Below are positions 17,473 to 26,954 of a stretch of 35,931 bases of DNA, piece by piece (position 1 is the first letter of the stretch; every line of letters starts with the position of its first letter). Source of the DNA: Butyrivibrio sp. Its GTDB lineage: Bacteria; Bacillota; Clostridia; Lachnospirales; Lachnospiraceae. Location: NCBI GenBank assembly GCA_024697425.1, contig JAILFT010000031.1, forward strand, positions 1 to 35,931, read 5' to 3'. Under the pieces are notes generated by a model that saw nothing but the letters and a program-made list of their open reading frames with translations, ran no database searches and had not been told where the DNA came from. Made by a program: the position numbers and the translations under genes.

Positions 17473-19815
17473 TCACATACCCATTGCCGCAAAGACAAAT
17501 CTCAATACAAAGGCCACAAACCAGGCAATAGCGCTCTGCCAAAGGACCAGAGCCAGTGCGTATTTGCCGCCAAGCTCTCTCTTGATAGCCGCGACGGCAG
17601 CAACACAAGGTGTATAGAGCAGTGAAAATACCAAAAGAGTAGAAGCAGTTACGGTGTTCAAAGCGTTCTCCACCCCTCCGTCAAAGAGGATGTTCATGGT
17701 GGAAACAACGCTCTCCTTGGCAATAAATCCTGTAATAAGCGATGTCACAACTCTCCAGTCTCCGAGACCGAGCGGCACAAACAAAGGTACAAGTACACTC
17801 GAGAGTGCAGCCATCATGCTGGTCGATGAATCCTCCACCATGTTAAAGCGAAGGTCAAAACTCTGCAAAAACCACACACAGATGGTTGCGATAAGGATAA
17901 CGCTGAAGGCCCTTGTAAAGAAGTCTTTTGCCTTATCCCAAAGAAGTCTCATGACGTTCTTTGCTCCGGGCATTCTGTAATTGGGCAGCTCCATAACAAA
18001 AGGAACAGCCTCGCCTCTGAAGATCGTATTCTTATAGGCCAGAGATGCCAGGATCCCGACTGCTATTCCGAGAATATAGAGCAGCACCATAACAAGTGCT
18101 CCCTTATGCGGGAAAAAGGCAGCAACGAAGAATGCATAGATAGGCACCTTGGCTGAGCAGCTCATAAAGGGCGTAAGAAGGATGGTCATCCTCCTGTCTC
18201 TTCTGGAGGGCAGAGTCCTTGTGGCCATAACAGCCGGCACAGTACATCCAAAGCCGATAAGAAGAGGTACTATACTTCTTCCGGACAGTCCGATACGCCT
18301 AAGGAGCTTGTCCATAAAAAAGGCTACTCTTGCTATATATCCGCTGTCCTCCATAAGTGAAAGGAAGAAGAAAAGCGTCACAACGATAGGCATGAAACTA
18401 AGGACGCTTCCAACGCCGTCAAATATGCCGTCGAGCACCAGTCCCTGTATCGTAGCATTTACATGCGCCGCGCTCATACCGGCCTCTGCAAGTCCCTTTA
18501 AGTAGTCCACACCCATTTCCATTAGATCCTGCAAAAATGCGCCGATGACATTAAAGGTCAGATGACACACCAGAAGCATTATCAGTATGAAACAGGGAAT
18601 TGCCGTCCACTTACCGGTAAGTATCTTATCTATCTTCTCCGAGCGTATCCTCTCTTTGCTCTCCATGGGCTTGACCACAGTCTGCTCACAGACACGCTCA
18701 ATAAAGTCATATCTCATATCAGCGATGGCAGAGCTTCTGTCCATTCCGCTCTCCTCTTCCATCTGCCTGATGATATGCCTGATCATTTCTTTTTCATTCT
18801 CATCCAGAGAGAGCTTCTCCCTGACGATATCATCGCCTTCTATGACCTTGGTGGTCGCAAATCTCAAGGGAAGTCCTGCCTTTTCAGCGTGATCCTCAAG
18901 GATAGCCTCCACTGCATGGATCGCTCTGTGGATCGCTCCACCGTGGTCAGTCTTGGAGCAGAAGTCCTGTTCAACAGGCTTCTCCTGATACTGCGCAAGA
19001 TGTATCGCATGGCGGACAAGCTCTGCAACACCCTCGTTCTTGGATGCGGAGATCGGAACTACCGGCACACCAAGAAGCGACTCCATTTTGTTGATATCAA
19101 CAGAGCCGTTATTGCCTTTCACCTCATCCATCATGTTAAGAGCAACTACCATGGGAACTCCCATCTCAAGAAGCTGCATGGTCAGATACATGTTTCTCTC
19201 GATGTTCATGGCATCCACGATATTGATGATGGCCTTGGGTTTTTCTTCTATTACGAAATTTCTGGATACGATCTCCTCAGCGCTGTAAGGGGACATAGAA
19301 TATATTCCGGGAAGATCAGTGACAAGTGTATTAGGGAAATCCCTTATAGGTCCGTCCTTGCGGTCCACCGTAACCCCGGGGAAATTTCCCACGTGCTGGT
19401 TGGCACCTGTCAGCTGGTTGAAAAGAGTGGTCTTTCCGCAGTTCTGATTACCTACAAGAGCAAAGGTCAGAAGTGTTCCCTCCGGAAGCTTCTGCGCATC
19501 GCCCTCTACATGGTACTTTCCATCCTCACCAAGTCCCGGATGTTCTGAGCTTACAATCTCTTTTATCCTCTCATGCTTGTTGGTGCGCTCTTTTATCGGT
19601 TCTATCTCGATCTTCTCGGCATCAGCAAGCCTAAGCGTAAGCTCATAGCCATGTATCTGCAGTTCTACAGGGTCGCCTAAAGGCGCATACTTAATAACAG
19701 TCACTTCTGTACCGGGAATAACTCCCATGTCCAGAAAGTGCTGTCTGAGTGCGCCCTCACCGCCAACGGTCTTAATGACCGCTGACTGACCAATCTTCAG
19801 TTCTTTTAGATTCAT
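17473..19815 (-). CDS. feoB: FeoA-FeoB fusion ferrous iron transporter
   Basis: N-terminal FeoA SH3-like domain (MNLKELKIGQSAVIKTVGGEGALRQHFLDMGVIPGTEVTVIKYAPLGDPVELQIHGYELTLRLADAEKI). Then FeoB G-domain (LVGNQNCGKTTLFNQLTGANQHVGNFPGVTVDRKDG) and gate/transmembrane region. Confidence 0.95.
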   Translation of the reverse strand: MNLKELKIGQSAVIKTVGGEGALRQHFLDMGVIPGTEVTVIKYAPLGDPVELQIHGYELTLRLADAEKIEIEPIKERTNKHERIKEIVSSEHPGLGEDGKYHVEGDAQKLPEGTLLTFALVGNQNCGKTTLFNQLTGANQHVGNFPGVTVDRKDGPIRDFPNTLVTDLPGIYSMSPYSAEEIVSRNFVIEEKPKAIINIVDAMNIERNMYLTMQLLEMGVPMVVALNMMDEVKGNNGSVDINKMESLLGVPVVPISASKNEGVAELVRHAIHLAQYQEKPVEQDFCSKTDHGGAIHRAIHAVEAILEDHAEKAGLPLRFATTKVIEGDDIVREKLSLDENEKEMIRHIIRQMEEESGMDRSSAIADMRYDFIERVCEQTVVKPMESKERIRSEKIDKILTGKWTAIPCFILIMLLVCHLTFNVIGAFLQDLMEMGVDYLKGLAEAGMSAAHVNATIQGLVLDGIFDGVGSVLSFMPIVVTLFFFLSLMEDSGYIARVAFFMDKLLRRIGLSGRSIVPLLIGFGCTVPAVMATRTLPSRRDRRMTILLTPFMSCSAKVPIYAFFVAAFFPHKGALVMVLLYILGIAVGILASLAYKNTIFRGEAVPFVMELPNYRMPGAKNVMRLLWDKAKDFFTRAFSVILIATICVWFLQSFDLRFNMVEDSSTSMMAALSSVLVPLFVPLGLGDWRVVTSLITGFIAKESVVSTMNILFDGGVENALNTVTASTLLVFSLLYTPCVAAVAAIKRELGGKYALALVLWQSAIAWFVAFVLRFVFAAMGM

Positions 19816-19817
19816 TA

Positions 19818-21131
19818 TTAATCCATCTCCTTCAGAAGTCTGTCAGCAGCCACAAGCCTTACACAAACTGTAAAGATCTCCATGGCAAGCTTAAGATCTG
19901 GCAAGCTTGGAAGTGTCGGAGCAATACGGATGTTGGAATCGTGAGGATCCTTGTGATATGGATAAGTAGCACCGGCTCCCGTCATTGTAACGCCGGCCTT
20001 CTTGGCCCTGTCAACAATGGCCCTTGCACATCCCTCAGGTGCGTCAAAGCTGATGAAGTATCCACCCTTGGGCCTTGTCCACTCACCCACTCCGCATGGA
20101 GTAAGCTCTCTGTCCAATATCTCCAAAACAGCCTCAAACTTAGGTCTGATGATGGCTGCATGCTTCCTCATATGCTCCTTGAGATTGTTGATATCTCCGT
20201 TAAAGAATCTGACGTGTCTAAGCTGATTAACCTTATCATGTCCGATGGTCTGGTAATTGAGCTGAGCCTTGATCTCCTCCAGGTTGTTGAGGGATGTGGC
20301 AATGGCTGCAATTCCGCTGCCCGGGAATGTGATCTTTGATGTAGATGAGAACTTGTAGACCATATCCGGGCTTCCGGCTCTCTTACACTCCTCTAAGATC
20401 TCAATAAGGTAATCCTGATTATCATCGTAAAGATGGTGAACTCCGTATGCATTGTCCCAGAAAATCCTGAAATCCCTTGCTGCGGGACGAAGGCGTGCAA
20501 AACGTCTTACCGTTTCATCTGAGTATGAATATCCCTGAGGATTTGAATACTTGGGTGTGCACCAGATACCCTTTATGGACTCATCGTTAGCGACAAGTCT
20601 CTCCACCTCATCCATATCGGGGCCTGTAGGTGTCATCTTTACAGGTATCATCTCAATCCCGAAGTACTCTGTTATCGCAAAATGTCTGTCATATCCCGGT
20701 ACAGGGCAAAGGAACTTAACCTTGTCGAGCTTGCACCATGGAGTGTTGCCCATTACGCCGTGGGTATAGGCTCTTGATACGGTATCATACATTACGTTAA
20801 GCGAAGAGTTACCATATATGATGATATTCTCAGGCTTATTCTCCATCATGGCACCGATAAGTACCTTGGCCTCATGAATACCATCCAGAACACCGTAGTT
20901 ACGGCAATCTGTTCCGTCCTCACATGAGAGATCCGCCTCTGAATTGAGCGCATCCATCATACCCATTGAAAGATCCAGCTGCTCTCTGCATGGCTTACCC
21001 CTTGCCATATTCAGGGACAGCTCCATCTCCTGATACTTCTTATACTCGGCCTTGAGCTTGACAATTTCCTGCTCCAGTTCCTGTTTGTTCATCTCAACAT
21101 ACTTTTTTGTACTGCCTTGAACCTGGGACAT
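19818..21131 (-). CDS. PLP-dependent aminotransferase (MocR/aspartate aminotransferase-like)
   Basis: ELSLNMARGKPCREQLDLSMGM, CRNYGVLDGI, GIWCTPKYSNPQGYSYSDETVRRFARL, DNAYGVHHLYDD, KFSSTSKITFPGSGIAAIA. Confidence 0.9.
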   Translation of the reverse strand: MSQVQGSTKKYVEMNKQELEQEIVKLKAEYKKYQEMELSLNMARGKPCREQLDLSMGMMDALNSEADLSCEDGTDCRNYGVLDGIHEAKVLIGAMMENKPENIIIYGNSSLNVMYDTVSRAYTHGVMGNTPWCKLDKVKFLCPVPGYDRHFAITEYFGIEMIPVKMTPTGPDMDEVERLVANDESIKGIWCTPKYSNPQGYSYSDETVRRFARLRPAARDFRIFWDNAYGVHHLYDDNQDYLIEILEECKRAGSPDMVYKFSSTSKITFPGSGIAAIATSLNNLEEIKAQLNYQTIGHDKVNQLRHVRFFNGDINNLKEHMRKHAAIIRPKFEAVLEILDRELTPCGVGEWTRPKGGYFISFDAPEGCARAIVDRAKKAGVTMTGAGATYPYHKDPHDSNIRIAPTLPSLPDLKLAMEIFTVCVRLVAADRLLKEMD

Positions 21132-21181
21132 CTCTTTCTCCTCTCAAATTCACCACGTTAAATCACTAATATCTTCATAAA

Positions 21182-21210
21182 AATATACCTCAGACTGTTA
21201 AAAACTTCAA
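21182..21210 (-). promoter_or_regulatory. Putative sigma-A promoter for the aminotransferase-feoAB-cinA cluster
   Basis: Minus strand TTGAAG-(17 nt)-TATATT in the gap between rlmD and the aminotransferase. Confidence 0.55.
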
Positions 21211-21240
21211 GGTATACAATTATACAAAAATTCATTTGTT

Positions 21241-22464
21241 TTATTCCTTAACAAGAAGGCACACTACCTCCGCTCCTCTTGTAAAGGGGAACATGTCCAC
21301 AGGAACAGCTCTTTTAACCTTGTATCCGCCTTTGGTTATGAGTTTCAGATCATTAGCCAGAGAGTCGGGACTGCATGATATATACACAACCTTCTTTGGA
21401 GAAAGAGCTATCAGAGACCTGATAAACTCAGGCGTAGAGCCGGATCTTGGCGGATCCATGAAAACAAGGTCAGCCTTATCGCCCGATTCAGCCATCTGCT
21501 GCATGAATACAGTGGCATCATTCTGATAAAAGGTGATATTTTTAACCTCATTGATCTTGGCATTGAGGATTGCATCCTTCACCGCATCCTTATTGAGCTC
21601 GACGCTAATGACCTCTTTGACATGTGGACTTGCGATAAGTCCGATGGTTCCGACACCACTGTAGCAGTCCATTGCCACCTCATTGCCGGTTAGGTCCGCC
21701 ATCTCAATGGCAGTCTTATAAAGTACCTCCTGCTGAACAGGATTTACCTGGTAAAAAGACTTGGGTGATATCTTAAACTTCATACCGCAGCAGATGTCAT
21801 AGATAAATCCGGGACCATAGATAGCCTTCTCCTTATCTCCGAGGATCATGCTGGTCTGCTTGTCGTTGATATTAAGGACAATTGTGGTGATCTCAGGATG
21901 CTCTTTTTTCAGTGCCTTCACAAAATTGTTCTTGGATGGGAAAACAGGTGAAACCGTGACCAGTACGACCATGATCTCTCCCGTATTCTTACCGATCCTG
22001 ATGAGTACATGTCTAAGGAGTCCGTATCCGTTGTCCTCGTCATAAGTCTTTATCTTGAAAGACTTAAGCATTCCTCTTATGGTCGCAATAATAGCATCAG
22101 CCTTCTTATCCTCCAAAAGACAGTTCTCAACAGGAACCACCTCATGGCTGCCCTCTCTGTAAATCCCTGTGACGGGATTGCCCTTTTTGTCATGATCAAA
22201 GACAGCATGGACCTTGCATCTGTAATGCTCCGGGCTATCCATGCCTATGAATGACTCAACCTTGCAATACGGCTTTAAGAGCTCCGCTACGTGAGCATGT
22301 TTTTTGCGCAGCTGTGTTTCATAAGGAGTGTCTATCATCTGACAGGCACCACACTTTTTAAACACGGGACAGCGGCTCTTTGACCTGTCCATCTTCTTAT
22401 CTGATGCGTCCTCCGCCGGCTTTCTGTATGCGGGTTTTCTTCCTACATTCTTTTTCTCTGCCAT
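21241..22464 (-). CDS. rlmD: 23S rRNA (uracil-C5)-methyltransferase, RumA/TrmA family
   Basis: CPVFKKCGACQMIDTPYETQLRKK cysteine motif, PKSFYQVNPVQQEVLYKTAIE, AMDCYSGVGTIGL, LVFMDPPRSGSTPEFI, VVYISCSPDSLANDL. Confidence 0.93.
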   Translation of the reverse strand: MAEKKNVGRKPAYRKPAEDASDKKMDRSKSRCPVFKKCGACQMIDTPYETQLRKKHAHVAELLKPYCKVESFIGMDSPEHYRCKVHAVFDHDKKGNPVTGIYREGSHEVVPVENCLLEDKKADAIIATIRGMLKSFKIKTYDEDNGYGLLRHVLIRIGKNTGEIMVVLVTVSPVFPSKNNFVKALKKEHPEITTIVLNINDKQTSMILGDKEKAIYGPGFIYDICCGMKFKISPKSFYQVNPVQQEVLYKTAIEMADLTGNEVAMDCYSGVGTIGLIASPHVKEVISVELNKDAVKDAILNAKINEVKNITFYQNDATVFMQQMAESGDKADLVFMDPPRSGSTPEFIRSLIALSPKKVVYISCSPDSLANDLKLITKGGYKVKRAVPVDMFPFTRGAEVVCLLVKE

Positions 22465-22521
22465 AAAATCTCCTATACATAAAACAAGCAGGAGATATCC
22501 ATCCCCTGCTCTATCTCAAAG

Positions 22522-22917
22522 TTACTCGTTTTCATCAGTACTGTCTAACTTGTTCTCGAACTTAAGCTCCGGCATTTCAAGTCCTGTGCTCTCATCCTTA
22601 ACCGCTTCGCTCCTCCTACGGATGCGCTCGGTATTCTTAATCTCACCGTAGTCCTTGTACTTGATACCCTCAATTCCCTGAGAAAGCTCTTTGGCTCTGA
22701 CAAGGTCACCCTTATTGATCTTGAATGTGCAGACAATCTTGCTGCCGCTCCTGTCGAAGAGTTTCTGAAGGATTGATTTGTCCTGCCACTCTATGAAATA
22801 AGATATACGATGTGCAAGAAATCTCTCCTCAAGCTGTTTCTTGCTCTCAATACTGTAGACCCTGCAGAAGGGAACCTCGTTATTAAAGACCTGATTGTTC
22901 TGAATAATTGAAGACAT
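22522..22917 (-). CDS. Hypothetical protein
   Basis: 131-aa ORF with a plausible start in a genic gap, consistent strand. No family recognised. Confidence 0.65.
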   Translation of the reverse strand: MSSIIQNNQVFNNEVPFCRVYSIESKKQLEERFLAHRISYFIEWQDKSILQKLFDRSGSKIVCTFKINKGDLVRAKELSQGIEGIKYKDYGEIKNTERIRRRSEAVKDESTGLEMPELKFENKLDSTDENE

Positions 22918-23035
22918 ATAAACCTCACTTTATTTTCTAACTAATTTTAGATTATAACCCACAAGGCGTGTTCTTTCAAGAAATCCCATAAGATTATGCT
23001 ATACTATTTTTATCAAATAACACGGAGAAAATCTT

Positions 23036-24529
23036 ATGTTCACCTTTGAAAAAGCAATTCCCGAAAGCACAGGCATTTCATCTGAAGCAATAAAAAATGT
23101 CCTGATCACTCTTGATAAAAAGAATGTTCCCATGCACTCTCTGCTCATCATGAGAGACGATAAGCTCATATTTGAGAAATACTACGCTCCTTATACAGCC
23201 ACTACCCTTCACAGGCTCTTTTCCGTAAGTAAGAGCATAACTGCCATGGCGATCGCCTTATTGCAGGAAGAGGGCAAGCTCTCCTTTGACGAATCCATAA
23301 CTGCATACTTTCCCGAGTACACTGACGAAAGCACACATCCGTGGATCAGAATGACCACCATAAGAAATATGCTGCAGATGAGGACCTGCCACGCTTCTAC
23401 CACCTACAAGGTCGACATGAAGTCCGACTGGGTTGAGAGCTTTTTTAAGGTTGCTCCGACACATAAACCGGGGACTGTCTTTCACTATGACACCTCCGCA
23501 GCCCACACTCTGTGCGCTCTTGCGGAGAAGCTCTCAGGAATGCCCATGCTTGATTACCTGAAGGCCAAGGCCTTTGATCACCTGGATTTCAGCCGTGATT
23601 CATATATGGTAAAAGACCCTTTTGGAGTCTCTATGGGCGGAAGCGGCCTGATGGCAACTCCCATGGATCTTATGAAGATCCTGTATCTGCTTCATAAAGG
23701 CGGAACTGTTAAATGCAGTGACGGACAGGTGAGATCTCTTTTGCCAAAAGAGTTTGTTAAGGAAACCACATCCAACATCAGCGACACTCTCCCCACATCT
23801 CCTCTTCCCAGCGAGGCACAGGGCTACGGAATGCAGATCTGGCAGAATGAAAAGGGCGGCTTTGTCCTCTACGGCATGGGCGGACAGCTGGGCATAAGTC
23901 TTCCTTCCGAGAACATGCTTATCGTAACCACTGCCGATACCCAGGGAATGGCAGGCGGCAATCAGGTGATCTACGATGCCCTGTACGACAATCTGCTTAA
24001 ACCGGCAGCTCCGTCTTCTGATGGTAAAAGAGCTTACGAAGACCTGCTCGCCTTCGGAGAAACTCTAAGGATCGCCCCTCCAAGGCTTCCGGAGAATTAC
24101 GGATACACCCCGGTCAGCCCTGATCACAGCATATCAGGCCTAGCTGTAAGCCGCACCTATGAGCTCTCAGACAATCCTCAGGGCTTTGAAAGCCTTAAGA
24201 TTGACATTGCTCCAGGCGCCAACTCATCCCTGACCTTTAAATACAGGGACAAAAATAAAGCATCCTCACTTCCTGAGAATGCTTTAAAACTAAGCTTTGC
24301 AATCGGCGATATGGCAGAAGGGATCTTCCCTGTTTATAACTGCCCCTACACCGCAGGTGGCGTATGGCTTAGAGAGAACGTCCTCTACATAAGATTCCAT
24401 CTCATCGGCGAGTCCGTAGGATCAGTACGCTTCGAGCTGTACTTCGGCGGCGACGATCTGACCGTCTTCATGAAGAAAGTTGAAGAGACCTACTTTAAGG
24501 AATTTGACGGTCATCTTTACGGCCACTGA
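23036..24529 (+). CDS. Serine hydrolase / class C beta-lactamase family protein
   Basis: HRLFSVSKSITAMAIALLQEEGKLSFDESI (SxxK), YDTSAAHTLCALAEKLSGM (YxN-like region), GYGMQIWQNEKGGFVLYGMGGQ. GGAG ribosome-binding site. Confidence 0.9.
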   Translation: MFTFEKAIPESTGISSEAIKNVLITLDKKNVPMHSLLIMRDDKLIFEKYYAPYTATTLHRLFSVSKSITAMAIALLQEEGKLSFDESITAYFPEYTDESTHPWIRMTTIRNMLQMRTCHASTTYKVDMKSDWVESFFKVAPTHKPGTVFHYDTSAAHTLCALAEKLSGMPMLDYLKAKAFDHLDFSRDSYMVKDPFGVSMGGSGLMATPMDLMKILYLLHKGGTVKCSDGQVRSLLPKEFVKETTSNISDTLPTSPLPSEAQGYGMQIWQNEKGGFVLYGMGGQLGISLPSENMLIVTTADTQGMAGGNQVIYDALYDNLLKPAAPSSDGKRAYEDLLAFGETLRIAPPRLPENYGYTPVSPDHSISGLAVSRTYELSDNPQGFESLKIDIAPGANSSLTFKYRDKNKASSLPENALKLSFAIGDMAEGIFPVYNCPYTAGGVWLRENVLYIRFHLIGESVGSVRFELYFGGDDLTVFMKKVEETYFKEFDGHLYGH

Positions 24530-24549
24530 TCTGCTATTTTTAGCCCTGT

Positions 24550-25812
24550 TCAGAATCCCATATACACGCCAGGGATATCGTCCTCGGTAAGATGGATATT
24601 GTTGCTGCCTGAGTCGTTTTCGGCAGTTTCCATTTTTACTACGTTTACATATCCGTCGTTGATCATGTCCACCATGTAAGGAACAATATTGGGATCAAAC
24701 TGGGTTCCTGACCCCTGCTGGATCTCCTCAATGATCTCATCTTTGTTGAGATGCCTTCTGTAAACCCTGTTGCTGGACATGGCATCATAAGCATCGGCAA
24801 CTCCTACTATCCTTGCATAAAGAGGGATATTTTCACCCGCAAGTCCTTCCGGATAACCCGTTCCGTCATATCTCTCATGATGATAAAGAGCTATCTCTCT
24901 GATACCGCGAAGAGACGTCATTTGCTTAAGCATCTTTCCGCCGGCCACCGTGTGGTCCTGGATCTGTTTTCGCTCTTCGTCCGACAGCTTCCCGGGCTTG
25001 TTAAGTACAGCATCGGGAACGCTGATCTTACCTGCATCATGAAGAAGTCCTGCATAATATATGTTCTGCACCTCATCCTCCGACAGGCGCATCCTCTTTG
25101 CAATCTCTGCAGCATACATGGCAACACGTCTTGAGTGGCCCCTGGTGTAAGGGTCTTTTGCATCGATGAAACTGATGAATGTATTCATCGACTGAAGTAT
25201 GATCCTCACATCGTTTTTCTGTTTCTCGCGATAGTTTTTCAGGTTAAACTTCGATACGAAGAATCCCATAAACAGTGCAGCCCAGATAACAAATCCAACA
25301 TAGATTATCCTGGTAAACACATTCCCGGCATTTCCCGTTCTATAGCCTCTTAAGGTTATCTTTTCAGGGAAAAAAGAATCCCTGGTATTAAGCACAACTC
25401 CAAACTCCAGATCATTGTCGTTTGTAAATGAAAGATTGTAGAACTCAGGAGTAAAAATAAGTTTATCCCCATCAATATGCGTTTCAACGCCCCAGTGATT
25501 TGATATCTCTGTGTCTTTTGGCACATCAATGGTAGCTTTCCAGTTGCTTATTCCCTTTTTTTCATTGTTCTTGACCACAAAATCATACTGAGCATAGTAG
25601 CGGTTTTTGGTGTTTCCTTCGCCTGATCTGGACACAGTTGCATAGACACCATCTGAGAGCTTTGCTCCGGTAAGGCTCAGGTCAATGGTGTACTCAGAAG
25701 ACACATTATTATCCGCACATACCTTGTTTACAAAAAGGGCAGTAAACAGGACGACGAATGCCGTTAAGAATATCAGCAATGTTTCCGTAGTCTTGTCCAG
25801 TTTCATAGACAC
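24550..25812 (-). CDS. Membrane HD-GYP domain protein (putative c-di-GMP phosphodiesterase) with extracytoplasmic CBM2-like segment
   Basis: HD-GYP motifs HSRRVAMYAAEIAKRM, LLHDAGKISVPDAVLNKPGKLSDEER, HHERYDGTGYPEGLAGENIPLYARIVGVADAYDAM. TM helices near both ends of a ~130-aa N-terminal segment. Confidence 0.93.
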   Translation of the reverse strand: MSMKLDKTTETLLIFLTAFVVLFTALFVNKVCADNNVSSEYTIDLSLTGAKLSDGVYATVSRSGEGNTKNRYYAQYDFVVKNNEKKGISNWKATIDVPKDTEISNHWGVETHIDGDKLIFTPEFYNLSFTNDNDLEFGVVLNTRDSFFPEKITLRGYRTGNAGNVFTRIIYVGFVIWAALFMGFFVSKFNLKNYREKQKNDVRIILQSMNTFISFIDAKDPYTRGHSRRVAMYAAEIAKRMRLSEDEVQNIYYAGLLHDAGKISVPDAVLNKPGKLSDEERKQIQDHTVAGGKMLKQMTSLRGIREIALYHHERYDGTGYPEGLAGENIPLYARIVGVADAYDAMSSNRVYRRHLNKDEIIEEIQQGSGTQFDPNIVPYMVDMINDGYVNVVKMETAENDSGSNNIHLTEDDIPGVYMGF

Positions 25813-25841
25813 CTCGCAATATTCTGCATATTAAATTATAC

Positions 25842-25880
25842 AAAAAAGCGCCATTCCTTTAAACAAGAATGACGCTTTTT
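25842..25880 (-). terminator. Intrinsic terminator downstream of kdgK
   Basis: Minus strand AAAAAGCGTCATTC-(11 nt)-GAATGGCGCTTTTTT. Stem with one mismatch followed by T tract. Confidence 0.75.
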
Positions 25881-25905
25881 AATACTTTTTTAATTATTAT
25901 TTAGA

Positions 25906-26931
25906 TTATCTCTGGATACGTCCTGATCCGTCTCCACCTGCAAGCTTGTTAACCTCATCAACTGTAACAAGGTTGAAGTCTCCCTCGATGGAGTGCTTAA
26001 GAGCTGAAGCAGCAACTGCAAATTCGATTGTCTCCTGAGGTCCGAAGCCGTTTACGCAGCTGTAGATAAGTCCGCCGCCGAATGAATCTCCGCCACCTAC
26101 ACGGTCAACAATGTGAAGTGCGTACTTCTTGGAGAAGTAAGCCTCTCCGTCAGTGTAGAGCATTGCGCTCCAGTTGTTGTCATTAGCTGAGATAGACTCA
26201 CGAAGTGTGATAGCAACCTTCTTGAAGCCGAATCTCTCTGTGAGCTTCTGTGCAACCTCGATATAGCCCTCTCTGTTGAGCTTACCTGTTGTAACATCTG
26301 TTGAAGAAGCTGCGATACCGAATACATCGTTAGCATCCTCTTCGTTAGCAATACATACATCAACGTACTGGCAGAGCTCGCCCATAACCTTGCCTGCCTT
26401 CTCCTTGCTCCAGAGCTTTCCTCTGTAGTTAAGATCACAGGATACTGTAAGTCCATGCTCTTTAGCCTTCTTACAAGCCTCAAGTGTGATAGCTGCAAGA
26501 GAGTCGCTTACGGCAGGAGTGATACCTGTGAAGTGGAACCACTCTGCTCCGTCGAAGATCTCATCCCAGTTAAAGTCTGCAGGAACAGCCTCAGCGATTG
26601 CTGAATGTGCTCTGTCGTAGATGCACTTTGAGCCTCTCTGAGAAGCACCCTTCTCGTTGAAGTAGATACCAACTCTGTCGCCACCTCTTGTGATCTTGGA
26701 TGTATCAACACCATACTTTCTAAGAGAGTTAACAGCTGCCTGTCCAATCTCGTGCTTAGGAAGCTTTGTAACATAAACTGAATCAAGTCCGTAGTTAGCA
26801 AGAGAAACGGATACGTTTGCCTCTCCACCGCCAAATGTAGCCTCAAGATGATCTACCTGAACAAATCTCAAATAATTATCAGGCTGCAGACGCAGCATGA
26901 TCTCACCAAATGTAACAACTTTCTTTGCCAT
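25906..26931 (-). CDS. kdgK: PfkB-family sugar kinase, probable 2-keto-3-deoxygluconate kinase
   Basis: VVTFGEIMLRLQPDNYLRFVQVDHLEATFGGGEANVSVSLANYG; DRVGGGDSFGGGLIYS. Clustered with kdgA/kduD/kduI. Confidence 0.9.
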   Translation of the reverse strand: MAKKVVTFGEIMLRLQPDNYLRFVQVDHLEATFGGGEANVSVSLANYGLDSVYVTKLPKHEIGQAAVNSLRKYGVDTSKITRGGDRVGIYFNEKGASQRGSKCIYDRAHSAIAEAVPADFNWDEIFDGAEWFHFTGITPAVSDSLAAITLEACKKAKEHGLTVSCDLNYRGKLWSKEKAGKVMGELCQYVDVCIANEEDANDVFGIAASSTDVTTGKLNREGYIEVAQKLTERFGFKKVAITLRESISANDNNWSAMLYTDGEAYFSKKYALHIVDRVGGGDSFGGGLIYSCVNGFGPQETIEFAVAASALKHSIEGDFNLVTVDEVNKLAGGDGSGRIQR

Positions 26932-26954
26932 TATATTATCCTCCGATATTTTAA

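Noticed and set aside
18562-19548. 328-aa plus-strand ORF
   Set aside because: Antisense to the FeoB G-domain region, no recognisable domain. Typical mirror ORF of a strongly coding gene.
21184-21216. TATACCT...AGGTATA inverted repeat upstream of the aminotransferase
   Set aside because: Short 7-bp arms that coincide with the AT-rich -35/-10 promoter region. Too weak to claim an operator.
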